Positions 11,972 to 23,854 are shown, counted from the first letter of the stretch. The stretch is DNA of 64,000 nucleotides from Halictus rubicundus (GCF_050948215.1 NC_135151.1:11014220-11078219), one strand, 5' to 3'. The notes: generated from the letters alone by a model not told the origin. Program-made: numbers and translations.

Positions 11972-12272
11972 TTAACCCTTTGCGGTCTTAGCAACTTGCG
12001 CCATTTCGTTCCGGCTAGTCCGCATTGCTTTGACCATTTTCGGATAGCATCGTGGTTCAACTGTATCTGATTAATTCTAACAAATAAAATAACATGTTTG
12101 CACTTCTATTAATGTGTTGAAAAAAAAGTTTGATTATTGTGGTATGAGAAATATTCTCGGAACCGTCAACACCGATTAAAAATACGACATAAAACTAGCG
12201 AGTTCGACATAAAACTAGCTGGAACGAAATGTGACGTCGAGTTAGACTCCACATGGGACCGCAAAAGGTTAA
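11972..12272. mobile_element. Family E TTAA-type MITE (piggyBac-like), 301 bp
   Basis: It is bounded by TTAA, with inverted ends TTAACCCTTTGCGGTC and GACCGCAAAAGGTTAA. Further in, TTCGTTCCGGCTAG (left) pairs with CTAGCTGGAACGAA (right). The right half has a short tandem duplication of GACATAAAACTAGC. There is no ORF of note. Confidence 0.72.
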
Positions 12273-12366
12273 AAGGTCCTTAGCCATGGACATCTAAAAA
12301 TGACGAAACAATCGCCGGGAGGCAATGGCGTTACCCCTTGTTACTGTAACATCGAGTCAGACTCGC

Positions 12367-12788
12367 GATGAAAAGGGACCCAATTACTGTGGGGGTACCA
12401 ATTGCTGTGACTATGTTAACTATTCGACTGCGGACTTTTATGCAAGATTAAAACTGTCTGCATCAGTTCGAAAATACAGAAGCCATATAGAAGATTTTTT
12501 CTGCCATGAATAATCTGAATAAGTTGGAAATATTACATTAACGTTCTTAAATTCTTTTAATCTTTTTACTATTTTAAACAGTACTCGCCCCTTTTTGGCA
12601 TAAATACGTAACATCCGCGGTCTATTAACTATACTTATTTTTAAGGCATAATGGATATTAAAAAAGAGATATATAACACATACAGCGCTGATTTTAATGA
12701 AAAAATTTCAAATCTCTTTTTTAATATTCATTATGCTTCAAAAATAAGTACAATTAATATAGGCACAGTAATTGGGTCTCTTACCCTA
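12367..12788. mobile_element. Family A MITE interrupted by a family B element
   Basis: The left part (12367-12423, AAAAGGGACCCAATTACTG) is separated from the rest (from 12625 to TTACCCTA at 12788) by a 201-bp family B insertion. Removing the insert and one 8-bp duplicate restores the usual internal order of family A. The right half was later duplicated in tandem (see 12643-13300). Confidence 0.85.
12424..12624. mobile_element. Family B hAT-like MITE nested in a family A element
   Basis: This 201-bp copy is flanked by perfect 8-bp duplications TTAACTAT (12416-12423 and 12625-12632). Ends are TCGACTGCGGACTTTTATGC and CATCCGCGGTCTA. The duplicated site matches nTnnnnAn, the hAT preference, and in uninterrupted family A copies reads TTAATTAT. 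Confidence 0.9.
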
Positions 12789-13300
12789 TTCTGAGCAGAG
12801 TCTAATAAATATGTTAATTTCCTTTGAACCGAAATAAAATTCTATGTACTTGGTCTCAATGTATAGCAATGGGAGAACATATTGTATAAGCATAGTTAAT
12901 ACAAGCATAGTTAGAGAACATATAGTAGGAAAAGTTCTATGACCGTAAAATAAATCGGTGTCATTTTTCAGGCATAATGGATATTAAAAAAGAGATATAT
13001 AACGTATATAGCACTGATTTTAATGAAAAAATTTTAAATCTCTCGTTCAATATTCATTATGCTTTAAAAATAATTATGATTAATATAGACACAGTAATTG
13101 ATACCCTCACAGTAATTGGGTCCCTTACCCTATTCTGAACAGAGTCTAATAAATATGTTATTAATCCCCTTTGAACCGAAATAAAATTCTATTTTGTTGT
13201 TGTCGATGTATAGCCATGGGAGAATATGTAAGCATAGAATAGATTGTCATCTTCATCTAGGAAGTTATGAAAAAAAGTTCTTTGACCGTAAAATAAACCG
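12643..13300. repeat. Tandem duplication of a family A half-element plus flank
   Basis: Two copies of a unit of about 320-330 bp lie side by side: about 12643-12958 and 12969-13300. Each runs from GGCATAATGGATATT through TTACCCTATTCTGA and TTTGAACCGAAATAAAATTC to GACCGTAAAATAAA. The second copy retains an extra 18 bp with a second ACAGTAATTG block near its MITE end and carries GTTGTTGTCGATGTATAGCC. Confidence 0.8.
12966..13132. mobile_element. Family A MITE, right half in the second duplicate
   Basis: It starts abruptly at GGCATAATGGATATT with no left end and finishes with the double motif ACAGTAATTGATACC ... ACAGTAATTGGGTCC and TTACCCTA. It arose by the tandem duplication and not by its own insertion. 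Confidence 0.8.
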
Positions 13301-13596
13301 TAGTACAACGCGTCGAGTAGAAGCGACGAGTTTTCAGGTGGGAAGGGCCCCGGTGTCCCGGCGTGCGTCGCGTTCGCTGTAAAATCGCGTCGAGCAATTA
13401 ATTTCGTGTGGGTCGCGTTTATGGAATCGGGGTTTATCGTGCTCACGAGTTACACACCTTGGAGAATTTCGCTTCGTAGGTATGCAGCGCGAGATGCGAT
13501 TGCCGTTGAGTTGAACTATGCGCGGGGCCGAGAAAACGCGAGAATGCCAGCCAGCCCGCGAGCCTTTCCGTCCCTTTCCCGTAGATATCGGACGCC

Positions 13597-13627
<31 letters not shown>

Positions 13628-13645
13628 ATCGGGCTCGGGCTCGGC
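13597..13645. repeat. GGGCTC hexamer microsatellite
   Basis: About eight units of GGGCTC, one changed to GGGATC. The ORFs that cross it (Leu-Gly repeats on plus, Arg-Ala repeats on minus) are products of the repeat, not genes. Confidence 0.85.
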
Positions 13646-13734
13646 TCTGCGAATCTCTTTCCATCGTTGAGAACCAGCCGTGTTTCAATCCGGCCACAAT
13701 ATTCCCTGGTAATTCGCGTGCGTTACGTAGGCGT

Positions 13735-14360
13735 AATTGAAGGTCCGCTACTCGCGAATGCGTTGCTCGCGGAAAACCTGGAACCTTCCTGTGTTGTCCC
13801 TTTTCCCTTCAAAATCCCGCGGCCTATTCCTTCTACGTCGTGAAAGAATTTTTACAATCGTCCCCGCACGCGCGTATTAAAATCTATAACGAGCAAAGCG
13901 CGTTGCGCGAACTCGAACTGTTCTGTTTTTTCCCGGAGATTTGTTGCTCCCGAGTTCATGGTGATGTTCATTTTTGTAAAGAAAGAGAAGTTGCAGTTGA
14001 AGGCCCGCCATTTGCGAATGCGTTGCCCGTGGAAGACCTGGAAATATTTTTGTCCCCTTTCCCTTTAAAATCCCGCAATCTATTCCTTCAATTCGCAGTA
14101 TTTTACAGCATGGAGGAATTTTTATAATCACCTCTATGCCCACAGATTAGAATCTAGAGGGTTAGAGGTTCCAATTACTGTGCCTATATTAATTATACCT
14201 ATTTTTAAAGGATAAAAATAAGTATAATTAATATAGGCACAGTAATTGGGTCCCTTACCCTAACTCCCTTGCCCTTAACTCGAAACGTTCAGATCTTGTT
14301 CCGACATTGTTGCTCGCAAGTTTATGATTTATTTTTGCAAAGAAAGAACAGTTGACTCGT
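13735..14360. repeat. GC-rich tandem repeat, period about 260 bp, about 2.5 units
   Basis: The first unit (about 13735-13905) has GAAGGTCCGC, GCGAATGCGTTGCTCGCGG, AATCCCGCGGCCTATTCCTTC; the second (about 13906-14160) has GAAGGCCCGC, GCGAATGCGTTGCCCGTGG and AATCCCGCAATCTATTCCTTC. The stretch TGTTGCTCCCGAGTTCATG at about 13943 recurs in changed form near 14308. A short family A element sits between the second and third units. No function is evident. Confidence 0.72.
14155..14262. mobile_element. Family A MITE, 108-bp deletion derivative
   Basis: The terminal and sub-terminal repeats are present (CCAATTACTGTGCCTATATT; ATAGGCACAGTAATTGGGTC; TTACCCTA), but the central hairpin with GAATATTAAAAAAGAG is missing, so the two outer arms face each other almost directly. 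Confidence 0.85.
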
Positions 14361-15171
14361 TTCAAGTGGAACCATACATCTCGGTTATATTTTGTATTTA
14401 ATTGTCTGCAGTAGTGCACATTGTTCGGTAAATAAGTATACCGTGAGTTATATAGATTATCTGGTTATCAGGTTAAGACGCGTATTCCGTAAAGAATGTT
14501 TATTATGCGATTAGAATCTCCGTTTGAAGTCGTATCATAATTCCTCGTAATGATATTCGGGTAGCTTCATTTATATGACGGTTCGGCTATATTATAATGC
14601 TAAGTTATGGCGAAAAGGAAAATTGAAATACAAAACGAAATTGTTTATTCCTTTGGTGCCCATAATTAAGCGGTACGTTGAACTTTGGGGAGAAGCGAAA
14701 TTATGTGTGTATGTACAGGGGGAGGGGGGAGGGCTCGTTCTTCTTGTTATAGTTGATGCTTTGTTCTTTCATAACAGCGATCCCATAATTGTCTCGTAGA
14801 ATGTACGAAGATTTTCGCATACTAGGGATAGAAGGAATGAACTCCCTCTAATCATTCAATATGCGTCATTAAATGGCGAATTGATAGATTCCGTGAATTC
14901 ATTAAATCGTAGGCACCCTAATTATCGTAGGAAAATCTAGGAGTTTGGAGGAATATTTATGGAAACACTGTCTGGATTGTTTCCTCAATTAACATGTGTT
15001 CGTTACCGGCATCAAAGAAAGTCAAATTAATTTTGTCTATGTTGCTGTTTAAAATTATAAACATTGGAAAACTGGGAAAACTGTTAAAATACCTTTTCTA
15101 AATTATAGCTTTTCTCTGACAATATTCTTTTTCATATTCCACGAGAGTCTACATTTCATACATTGTTATAC
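14361..15171. other. Unassigned AT-rich stretch
   Basis: No gene, RNA or repeat recognised apart from a G-rich run GGGGGAGGGGGGAGGG at about 14719-14734. Confidence 0.4.
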
Positions 15172-15342
15172 CTTGCAAAACAAAAATTCTCTGCATCAAT
15201 TGCATGGGACAAGAGCCAAATAAAAGTTTGTTTTTCCCTTTAATAATTTTAATAAGTTGAGGATGGTACATTGATGTTCTCAAATTCTTTTGATCTTTCT
15301 GCTGCTTTGTATTTCAGCTATTCAGTTTTGTTGTAAAGGCTG
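15172..15342. mobile_element. Family B hAT-like MITE, eroded ends
   Basis: The interior is typical (TTGCAAAACAAAAATTCTCTG, CATCAATTGCATGGGACAAGA, AATAAGTTGAGGATGGTACA, TTGATGTTCTCAAATTC), but the terminal CTGCGGAT repeats are no longer readable. Confidence 0.65.
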
Positions 15343-17291
15343 ACAACCCTTACAAATAATATTAACTCATAAGTGGACATATTGATTAATAATAATAGTC
15401 TCTATCTATCTGACAAGACCAAATCAGTCGAGTACTTTTTATCCATACGAATTACCTTTCTCACCTGGTTTCTTCGAAAATCTTGTTTCTCCTTCGTGAT
15501 CGTGTTCTTCTTTTCCTAAATTCGAATTTTTAGAGAGCTCAAGGAACAAAAACGATGGAATGAACTCCAAGCGTAGGTGTTACAAAGTACATAGTGCCAT
15601 TTAAATATCAAGGCAACTTTCGTAAGAGTTGATGGCTTCACCTAAATGAAACATAATTTGATCGGATACCAAACATTCTTCTACAGACGCTTCACACCTC
15701 ATTGAGATCTGAAAATATCAGTGGCACAAAAATAATTGCATATTCTATGCATAAATCATTTGATCGAAGTAGGTATACTATAATCCACTGTAACCACTGT
15801 AACTTTTTAACGTGGTATCTTTATCGTAATATAATCTTTTTATTACAATAATACGAATAACGGTAATTGGAATAGTTTCAGAATACAATAGCTTTCAAAT
15901 GACCATTCATTTTCCGTCGGTCTTACAATTTAAAAAGGTCATTTTCATTCACTTCAATTTCCAAAGATCTCCATCCAATCTTTTCCACTCGGACAAGAAA
16001 GCTCGGAGCTCGCTGGAAAATTCGAATGAAAATTCTCTACTTATTTATTCATTCCCCACACACCTAAACGATTATCACTTATTTGCATGTCCTTATTACT
16101 CGCTAGGCACTTGTAGCGTTGTAGACGAAGTTTCACATTAGTTTCTCTAAAATGTTCAGAATTTTCTTGAATAGAACTTCGGAGGATTTCTATTTATATT
16201 CACGCGTTTCTTCGCTCGCAGAAGAAAGTTCAGATGTCACTGCACAATTTGAATAAAATTTTTCTGATTCTTTACTCCATGTTTCAATTATTATTTCTTG
16301 TTTTGCTTTCACTCGTAGTGTCAAGGGGCGCATACCTTTGGTAAAATAAGAGAAATCGATTTTCCAAAAACGGTGCAGCAAATATTACTTAAATATCATA
16401 CAATAAAATGTGTACGATTGGTTTATAAAGGAATATCATTTTACGTATATACAAATAAATTGTTGAACTTCTCTTATCTTTCAACCGTTCAAAGGCGTGT
16501 ACGTGTTTCGAAGTCGAAGTTCCGCGCACCGTCGCGTCGCTTCAGGAATTTTTCTTCGTGTACATCTTCCGAAGACTTCCATTTAAACTTCTCCGGTCGT
16601 GCAAGAAAGCCGAGGTCTCTTGCCGCACAATTTAAAAGGCAATCCTCCGCATCGGGAGTCCATGTTGGGCAACAAGCGAAGAAGGTAACCGAAGATCGGA
16701 CGCCGTTTCCGTCAAGTACGGTCAAGGACGCGGTTACTTCAGCGCATTCCCGAGATGAATTTTTCTCGGAGGGTGTGTCCGCATCCATAAGCAATTATGT
16801 TCGCGCTTGTCGCGCGGGGAGTCGTAAATACAAGACGCGGTTATGCTCTTTTCCATCTTGTTTTCTTTCCATCGGAACGCGTCGACCGCGTCGAGCCGCG
16901 ATAGACACGTAATCGAATTCCTGCGGGCCCTTCCGATCGAACGGGTTAGTTTTTTTTTTCTTGCGCACATTCGATCGCCACTCCTGGAAATTTGTATAAT
17001 TTAGTCACCGTCGATAGCGGCGTCGTCATCGCGATAAAAATTTTCATTTCCGTCGCCGCAGCCGTCGCCGTGGACCGTCGCAGTTCTCCATCTTGGATCG
17101 CGGTGAACGATAGTTAACAGGGCCGCGGTTCGTCGATGATATTTTACTTGTTCCCAATTCTATTTTGCCATCGTTTTCATATAAAACAACGCTCTTTTAC
17201 GTACTCGTTCTTAAACTCGTGCGCACCGCGAGAATTTCGAAGATCTCGGAACCGGCGTTCTCACTAGATTCTTGCAAAAATTTGGAATTAT
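15343..17291. other. Unassigned stretch with a CpG-rich promoter-like patch
   Basis: The AT-rich first part shows nothing. From about 16480 to 17110 the sequence is GC- and CpG-rich with CGTCGCCGCAGCCGTCGCC and CCATCTTGGATCGCGG, the latter resembling a YY1/Pho-type site in an initiator setting. ORFs of 179 (plus) and 101 (minus) codons overlap there without any known domain. It could be a promoter with an untranslated exon. Confidence 0.3.
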
Positions 17292-17378
17292 TAGACTGCG
17301 GTTTTGATTCGTTTATGACAGAAATTAGCAGGCTTCTGTATCTTGAAATTAATGCAGACAATTTTTATGGAACATAAA
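17292..17378. mobile_element. Family B hAT-like MITE, internally deleted
   Basis: The left end TAGACTGCGGTTTTG and interior (CGTTTATGACAGAAATTAGC) are joined directly to the opposite interior end (TTAATGCAGACAATTTTTAT). The right terminal repeat is missing. Confidence 0.7.
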
Positions 17379-18874
17379 TTATGAAAAATGTATCTATTAA
17401 ACAGAAATTGTTCATGACGAGCACGTTGTTCAAGGGAATACTGTGCCGTGTTTATTCGATAGGCTCAAAGCCTCTAGTTTATCGAACGTACCCTCGTAGC
17501 ATACGACGGACACCTATAAACTGGAGAGTTTATCGAGAACTGGTAAAATGAAATATAAACATCAGCGAGACGCGCGTGCGCAGCACAAAATCCAAAGTTT
17601 ACTGAGAACGCCCGGAGCAAACTGCAACGAGACACGTGCGAATCCGCATCGAGAGCAAACCCGCGAACCGCAAAGGTTCGAAATGCTCGCGCAATGAGCG
17701 CCATTTCACGCGGACCGATCTAATGTACACGTATACATCTGCTCGATCGAAGCTTCAGACTTAGTTATTCGATTGGAAATAATTGTTCGCGCTATCGTTT
17801 CCAGCGTCGAGCAAAATGAAAGGCGTGTAAGCCGATCCGATATCAACGATTCCATTTGATTATAGCTCCGGTAAACCGGTGGATAGCGATCGCGACGGAG
17901 CAATTCATTCTCTGCGCCGCGGTGTGCTCGCGTCGTAACTGTGGATTTAAAATGTCGTAACTGCGACCTAATACATAGTGGCCACGGCGAAAAGGGAAGG
18001 GAAAAGGAAGGAAGGTGAGGCGCGCGGGCTTCGTTTATAATACTTCGAGGTATCGAGATCGAAGCGATCGATGCATTCGGAGGCCGCGAGTCACGAATTC
18101 CTCGACGCGACGCACCGTGGTCCAGATCGAGAAATTAACTGTTCACGAAGATTTCAGTATTGTTTCAAGACTTAAAGCCATAGCAAAGGAGGTCATTGGA
18201 TTCGTCTTGACGTCACGTATAACATTATTAAGAAAAAAATATATAGTGACGATTCAAAATTCAAGGTGACATTAATTTTTTATTTAAAAAAAAAATTTTT
18301 TTAATTTTTTATATTGAACTTTATAGAAGAATTACTGATTCATTTTTGTTGGAAACATTTTCTTGTTAGAGCACCGGATATGCCCGAAAAAGTGCGATAA
18401 CATGTGAATAATGAATGATATTTAGTATATTATTGAAAGAAATGGTGATATTTGAGATCTGTTTTCGCTGGCGCATTTCTTATAAAAAGATAAACAATTT
18501 TGCCATGTACACAATTTTCCTATCTGCAGTAGTTTTTAAGACATTCGTGGAAAATGTTTTTTACCTTCGTCTTTCAGGTTTTGACCTTAGCTGCCACCAG
18601 GTTTTGATATAACAAAATAATCTTTAATTCTGGAGATAATGTGTTTTTTTTTTGTCTTAAATTGCGATTATTTGGCTATCTTATCTTAAAAGAATCATAT
18701 GACAACCTTACGAACTTCGCGCATTTCCGGTCACAGAGGCGCTTTAAACAATAATAACTTTTGTACCGGGACCGAATGGGATGTGAATCTTGCACAAAAC
18801 ACATTTTTTAATTTTCGTTATAGGCTCAGATAAAAAAGTTGAAAAATCATTATTTTTTTATTTTTTTTATCATT
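17379..18874. other. Unassigned stretch left of the Copia element
   Basis: A moderately GC-rich part (about 17550-18130) gives way to AT-rich DNA. No gene recognised. Sequence around 18690-18850 (GCGCATTTCCGGTCACAGAG and following) has the look of an old repeat, but no second copy is in the window. Confidence 0.35.
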
Positions 18875-18879
18875 CTAAC

Positions 18880-19179
18880 TGTGGCAGGGGTAATTAAATA
18901 ATTTGACGCACTCGCGAACAATGTCAATTGACTATAAGACGTATATTTAAACAAACTCGTAATAGTTTTGCAACGATAGCACACGACAGACAAGCTGTTT
19001 ACAGCTCCGCGGAAGGACACAGAAGGAATCATCGTAAAAGTGAAAAAGAGCGCGTCTATTTACACGCCATCCATCCATCTGCTGATCGTTACGGTAATTA
19101 GTAATTAGATCCTTTGTAACCAGGTTGGTAATGCAGTTTCCTGTTACGGATATTACTTTGTATTTGCTATTTCCTAACA
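18880..19179 (-). repeat. 3' LTR of the Copia element
   Basis: This is the downstream LTR in element orientation. On the plus strand it begins TGTGGCAGGGG and ends TTCCTAACA. It is preceded (to its right) by the polypurine tract. It should supply the polyadenylation site. Confidence 0.95.
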
Positions 19180-19191
19180 CCTCCCCTCAAA
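19180..19191 (-). other. Polypurine tract of the Copia element
   Basis: On the minus strand TTTGAGGGGAGG lies directly against the 3' LTR, the position and composition of the plus-strand primer. Confidence 0.85.
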
Positions 19192-19234
19192 GTTATATCT
19201 CTGGAACAGGAAAAACATGTATAGAACAACATAA

Positions 19235-22200
19235 TTAATTATATACACTCATACCCATTCCAATTAAACAATTTCTGTGTTTGGGCCCGCTGAGACCTTT
19301 TGTGAGCACATCAGCTGGCATCTGATCTGTTGGTGTGTATTCGAACTGGATTTGCCCATTTTTTACAGCATCTCTGACGAAGTGATACCTAATGTCAATA
19401 TGTTTGGATCTTGGCTGTATTACCTGGCTGTAGATTGACTTTTGGGCACTTTGACTGTCATTTTGGATTATGGTGCGCTCATTATTAAGTCCTATTTCTT
19501 TGAGCAATCCTCGTAAGTACATGATTTCTCTCGCAGCCTCCGACATTGCCATGTACTCGGCTTCAGTGCTTGATAATGCCACCGTTCGTTGTCTCTTCGT
19601 TTCCCAACATATTGGTGCGTTAGCCAATATGAATACGTATCCGGTGGTGGATCGTCGGTCTATGGGGTTGCCTCCCCAGTCAGCATCCACCATACCGATC
19701 ATATTTTTCCTGGATTTTCTGTACACGATACCGTACTTTGTCGTACCCTTCAAGTATCGTAGGATCCTCTTGGCTGCTTTCCAATGTATTTCCTGGTAAC
19801 ACGTATTGAATTGGCTTAGATAGTTGACGGCAAATGAAATGTCTGGCCTCGTAGATACTGCAAGGTAAAGAAGGCATCCGATTAATCGCTGGTATGGAAA
19901 ACGATCATCTTTGCCATTGTTTTCGGCTATACGTGGCAAACTGTAATTTATTTCCATCGGAGTGGATACAGCTTTACACTCCGACATGCCAAACTTCTCC
20001 AGAAGTTGATACACATATTTTTCTTGTGTCAAACGTACTTCATGTTTGATTAAATCTTGTTTGAACTCTATCCCCAGGCACTTGCTTGCCATTCCGAGGT
20101 CTTTCATGGCAAATTTGCCAATTAAGTGTTGCTTCACACTCGTTGTCCAGTCATTTCTATTCGATGCGATTAAAATATCATCGACGTATATTGCCAACAA
20201 CAATATGTCGTCGCCATCTCGTCTACTGAACAAGCACTTGTCGTAAGGGTTGTCTTCTAAGCCTGCTTCAATTAGCTCTCGTTGTAGAGTTTTGTACCAC
20301 TGTACACCAGACTGTTTTAGTCCATATAGTGCTTTATTCAATAGACAAACTTTGTCGCCTCCGTTATTCATTGATTTTAGCCAATTCTCAGCCGTTTTCA
20401 ACATATTTTTATCATTGATCTTCTCTTGTTTGTTTCCAACTGGCTTACCATTTGTTATTTTAGCTAGTACGTGTTCTAATTGAGTTGGTATTTCCATATA
20501 TACCGTCTCATGTAATTCGCTATTTAAATATGCGGTTATCACATCCATATGATGAATTTCTAAATCCATTTCTGCAGCTATTGCGGACAGTAATCGTACC
20601 GATGACATTTTTACCACTGGTGAATAAGTTTCTGTGTAATCTCTTCCGAATCGTTGGGCGCATCCTTTTGCGACAAGTCGAACTTTCTTTTTCGTACCAT
20701 GCCCGTCAGTTTTTGTCTGTAGTACAAGTCGGTTCCCTATCACTTTGCAGTCCTTTTGTCTCTCCACAATTTCCCAGGTATTGTTTCTTACTAGAGCTAA
20801 ATATTCCTCTTCGAGCGCCTTATGCCATGCGTCAGAGTCATCTCCTGCCTCTGCTTCGCTCCATGTCTCAGGATCTGCATCTACAATAAAATTTGCGAAA
20901 ACGTCATCCTCTAATTCTTGTTCATTTTCAATTACGGTTTCAATGTTTCCTGCGCTTGAGGAACTATATATTTTTCTGGGACGACCCACTGATCCTGTAC
21001 GTAATATTCTGGGTCTCCCTCTCCCTCGTCTCCCTGTTTGACTTGGAATTTGTATACTTCTTTGTGGTACTTCCGGTGTTTCGTCATCGTTTTTGTCATC
21101 GGCAGCTTCCTCCTGCCTTTCATCTGGGAACTGCATCTGCACGTTATCCTTAAACACCATATTTTCGTTTTTGATGTTGGTATCATTGCGATTTTCTCGC
21201 ATTCTAGGTTCATCAAAAAATTTTACGTCTCGGCTCACAATAATTTTCTTCAATTCGGGACACCATAATCTGTAAGCCTTGGAAACATTGGAGTAGCCTA
21301 CTAAAACAGACGGGAATGCTTTTGATGAGAGCTTACCACCTTGACGGTTTTTATTTAGCACAAACGCTTTGCTTCCGAAATTCCTTAAGTATTGTACTGT
21401 TGGTATCTTACCGGTCCATTTGGTATATGGTATTTCACCATTCAATGACTTACTGATACAGCGATTTCGTATATACACAGCGGTATTCACTGCCTCTGCC
21501 CAAAATTGTGGGCCTAAATTACCTTGTCGCAGCAAACATCTTGCCATCTCAACTAGAGTTCTATTAAATCTTTCGGCCACACCGTTTTGTTCCGGGGTAT
21601 AGGCTGCTGTCAGTCTTCGTTGGATTCCCTCCTTCGTTAGAAAATCGTTAAATTCTCGGTTACAAAATTCTTTCCCATTATCGCTCTGTAAATATTTGAT
21701 TTTCTTTCCGGTTTGGCGTTCCACTCGTGACTTATAGTTCTTGAATGCTTCAAGCACATTAGACTTCTCTTTCAAAAATTCAATTTCGCACCATCTGGAC
21801 CTATCATCTACAAAAATTACAAAATATTTAGCGCCAGAATTCGATGCTTGACGTGCTGGTCCCCACACGTCACTGTGTACAATCTCAAGTATATCTTTCG
21901 TCCTTCCGAGCTCGGTTTTTGGAAATGGTAATTTACACGCTTTTTCTGTTGCACAGATCTCACATTGGGGTAATTTATCCATCTTTTTGATATTTAGACC
22001 ATACACCTTTTGGTCACTTATCATTCGTTTTAAATCTTGTTCATTTATGTGGCCGAGCCTATAGTGCCACATCTCGATTTCGTTCCTCGGTTTCCATGTA
22101 TTGGGTTCATGCAATAGTTTGGCTTCTTCTTTCTCACCGGTTATGTAGTATAGGTCACCTTTCCTTATTGCTGCCATTACCACTTCATTGTTATTGTTTA

Positions 22201-22749
22201 TTATTTTTGCTTCGTCCTTTCCGAACACCGTTCTGTATCCTCGATCAGCTATTTTTGCAACTGAAAGTAAATTTGTACGAAGGTCATTAACGTGATATAC
22301 ATTATCTAAATTTATCTTGAGTGGTTTACGGCGGTTTGTGATGGTCATTTCCACATTTCCGACTCCTGTTATTTTGGTTGACTTATTGTTTGCCAAATTT
22401 AACGATTTTTCAACTGGAGTCAGTTCTCTAAATAAATTTTTGTCAGCAACCATGTGCGATGAGCAGCCGCTATCTAGACACCACGTTGTTGGTTGCTTTC
22501 TGATTTCCTCTGCATTTAACAGGGCAATTTCATCCGTTTGTTCTACTTGACTGTAATTTCCATCCTCGCGTTGTCTTGGTGCCTGTGATCTATGCAGATT
22601 TACTCTGCAATTTCGAGACATATGTCCGAATTTGTGGCATCTATGACATTCAATCCTTTTATGTGTGTTATTTCGTGGTCCCTTCCAAGTATTCGATACC
22701 TGACTTGGTCGTCGACGATACTCGCTATTGTTCGGTACTTGGTTGGTCG

Positions 22750-22784
<35 letters not shown>

Positions 22785-23416
22785 GGGTACCTCTGCGAGC
22801 TTTTCGCGAACATTGCATCCTGATTCGTTTGTATCTCTCGACACGGCTCTAGATTTTCTCTTGACTCGTGATCTTCCATTATTTTTATTTTGAGCACGTC
22901 TGGTTCGGGTATATCATCCCGTGTAGTGATTGCTCGTCGGAACGTTTCAAAAGTAGACGGCAGGCTGTATAACAATAGTATCGAGAGCAACTGTTCATTT
23001 ATCTCAATTCCGATCTCGGCTAATTTATCCTTAGTATCAAAAAAATCGGACAAGTGATTCCTCAAGTCCCCTCCTTCATTCATTTTGTTCGTTATTATTC
23101 TTTTGAGTAGCAACGCTTTTCGCGCCGGCCCTCTCGATTGGTATATGGCCTCCAGCTTCAGCCATGCTTCTCTCGACGTCTGTATTTTCTTTAAGTGTAT
23201 CAGCTCCGACGATTCAACTGATAGCACAATATCTGCCATAGCCTTCTCATCTTGTATTTTCCAGACATTTTCTGTCGGAGAGTTTTCTGGTTTGATCACG
23301 GTACCGTTAACGTAACCCCATAGGCCATCTTTTACCAACGTCGCTTGCATCTGCATTCTCCACGTATCATAATTGTTCTTATTTAATTTATCAAACTTGA
23401 TCGTACTTCCAGCCAT
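19235..23416 (-). CDS. Copia gag-pol polyprotein
   Basis: It encodes 1393 residues in one frame. In order: a Gag region (WRMQMQATLVK near residue 20), an Asn run (about 212-222) encoded by an ATT/AAT repeat, a CCHC zinc knuckle at 257-270, the protease motif DSG at 315-317, an integrase zinc-binding H-H-C-C set (451, 456, 485, 488), integrase D516, D579 and E615, the reverse transcriptase YVDD at 1077-1080, and RNase H with D1246 and E1285. No stop or frameshift interrupts it. I chose the start at 23416 (MAGSTIKFDKLNKNNYDTW) because it begins the conserved Gag block; the frame is open upstream to an ATG at 23707 inside the LTR, adding 97 unconserved residues. The polyprotein makes particles, copies the RNA and integrates the DNA. 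Confidence 0.96.
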
Positions 23417-23540
23417 TTTTGTAATTTGAGCACCACTAATGAAAATTACCGTTATTTTACTCGCCACGTGGTCGCGTGAAAACGTGGTCGCGAATTGCGT
23501 CGAACTTTCTCTGATATATATTGCGGCTTTTCGCCAATAC

Positions 23541-23554
23541 CTGGGCCCATAACC
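23541..23554 (-). other. Primer-binding site matching the anticodon arm of initiator tRNA-Met
   Basis: The plus strand reads CTGGGCCCATAACC directly beside the 5' LTR. This is the anticodon stem-loop of eukaryotic initiator tRNA-Met, including the CAU anticodon. Drosophila copia is primed by a cleaved half of this tRNA, so the site is what the family predicts. It is not a tRNA gene. Confidence 0.85.
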
Positions 23555-23854
23555 TGTGGCAGGGGTAATTAAATAATTTGACGCACTCGCGAACAATGTC
23601 AATTGACTATAAGACGTATATTTAAACAAACTCGTAATAGTTTTGCAACGATAGCACACGACAGACAAGCTGTTTACAGCTCCGCGGAAGGACACAGAAG
23701 GAATCATCGTAAAAGTGAAAAAGAGCGCGTCTATTTACACGCCATCCATCCATCTGCTGATCGTTACGGTAATTAGTAATTAGATCCTTTGTAACCAGGT
23801 TGGTAATGCAGTTTCCTGTTACGGATATTACTTTGTATTTGCTATTTCCTAACA
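23555..23854 (-). repeat. 5' LTR of the Copia element
   Basis: This is the promoter-bearing LTR in element orientation. I found no difference from the other LTR when reading both copies through. Confidence 0.95.

Larger units (their letters stand above)
18880..23854 (-). mobile_element. Copia-type LTR retrotransposon, full length
   Basis: The 4975-bp element lies on the minus strand. Two 300-bp LTRs (18880-19179 and 23555-23854), each TG...CA on the plus strand, appear identical by eye. Perfect 5-bp target duplications CTAAC flank it (18875-18879, 23855-23859). It has one uninterrupted gag-pol frame, a primer-binding site and a polypurine tract. The order protease, integrase, reverse transcriptase, RNase H defines Ty1/copia elements. 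Identical LTRs and an open frame mean a recent insertion, possibly still mobile and possibly not fixed in the population. Confidence 0.97.

Noticed and set aside
13443..13843. ORFs with Leu-Gly or Arg-Ala repeats
   Set aside because: They come from the GGGCTC hexamer microsatellite.
16373..16912. 179-codon plus-strand ORF with a 101-codon ORF on the other strand
   Set aside because: Both lie in a CpG-rich patch where long open frames are expected; neither has a known motif.
23541..23554. Initiator tRNA-Met gene
   Set aside because: Only the anticodon arm is present, directly against an LTR; it is a primer-binding site.
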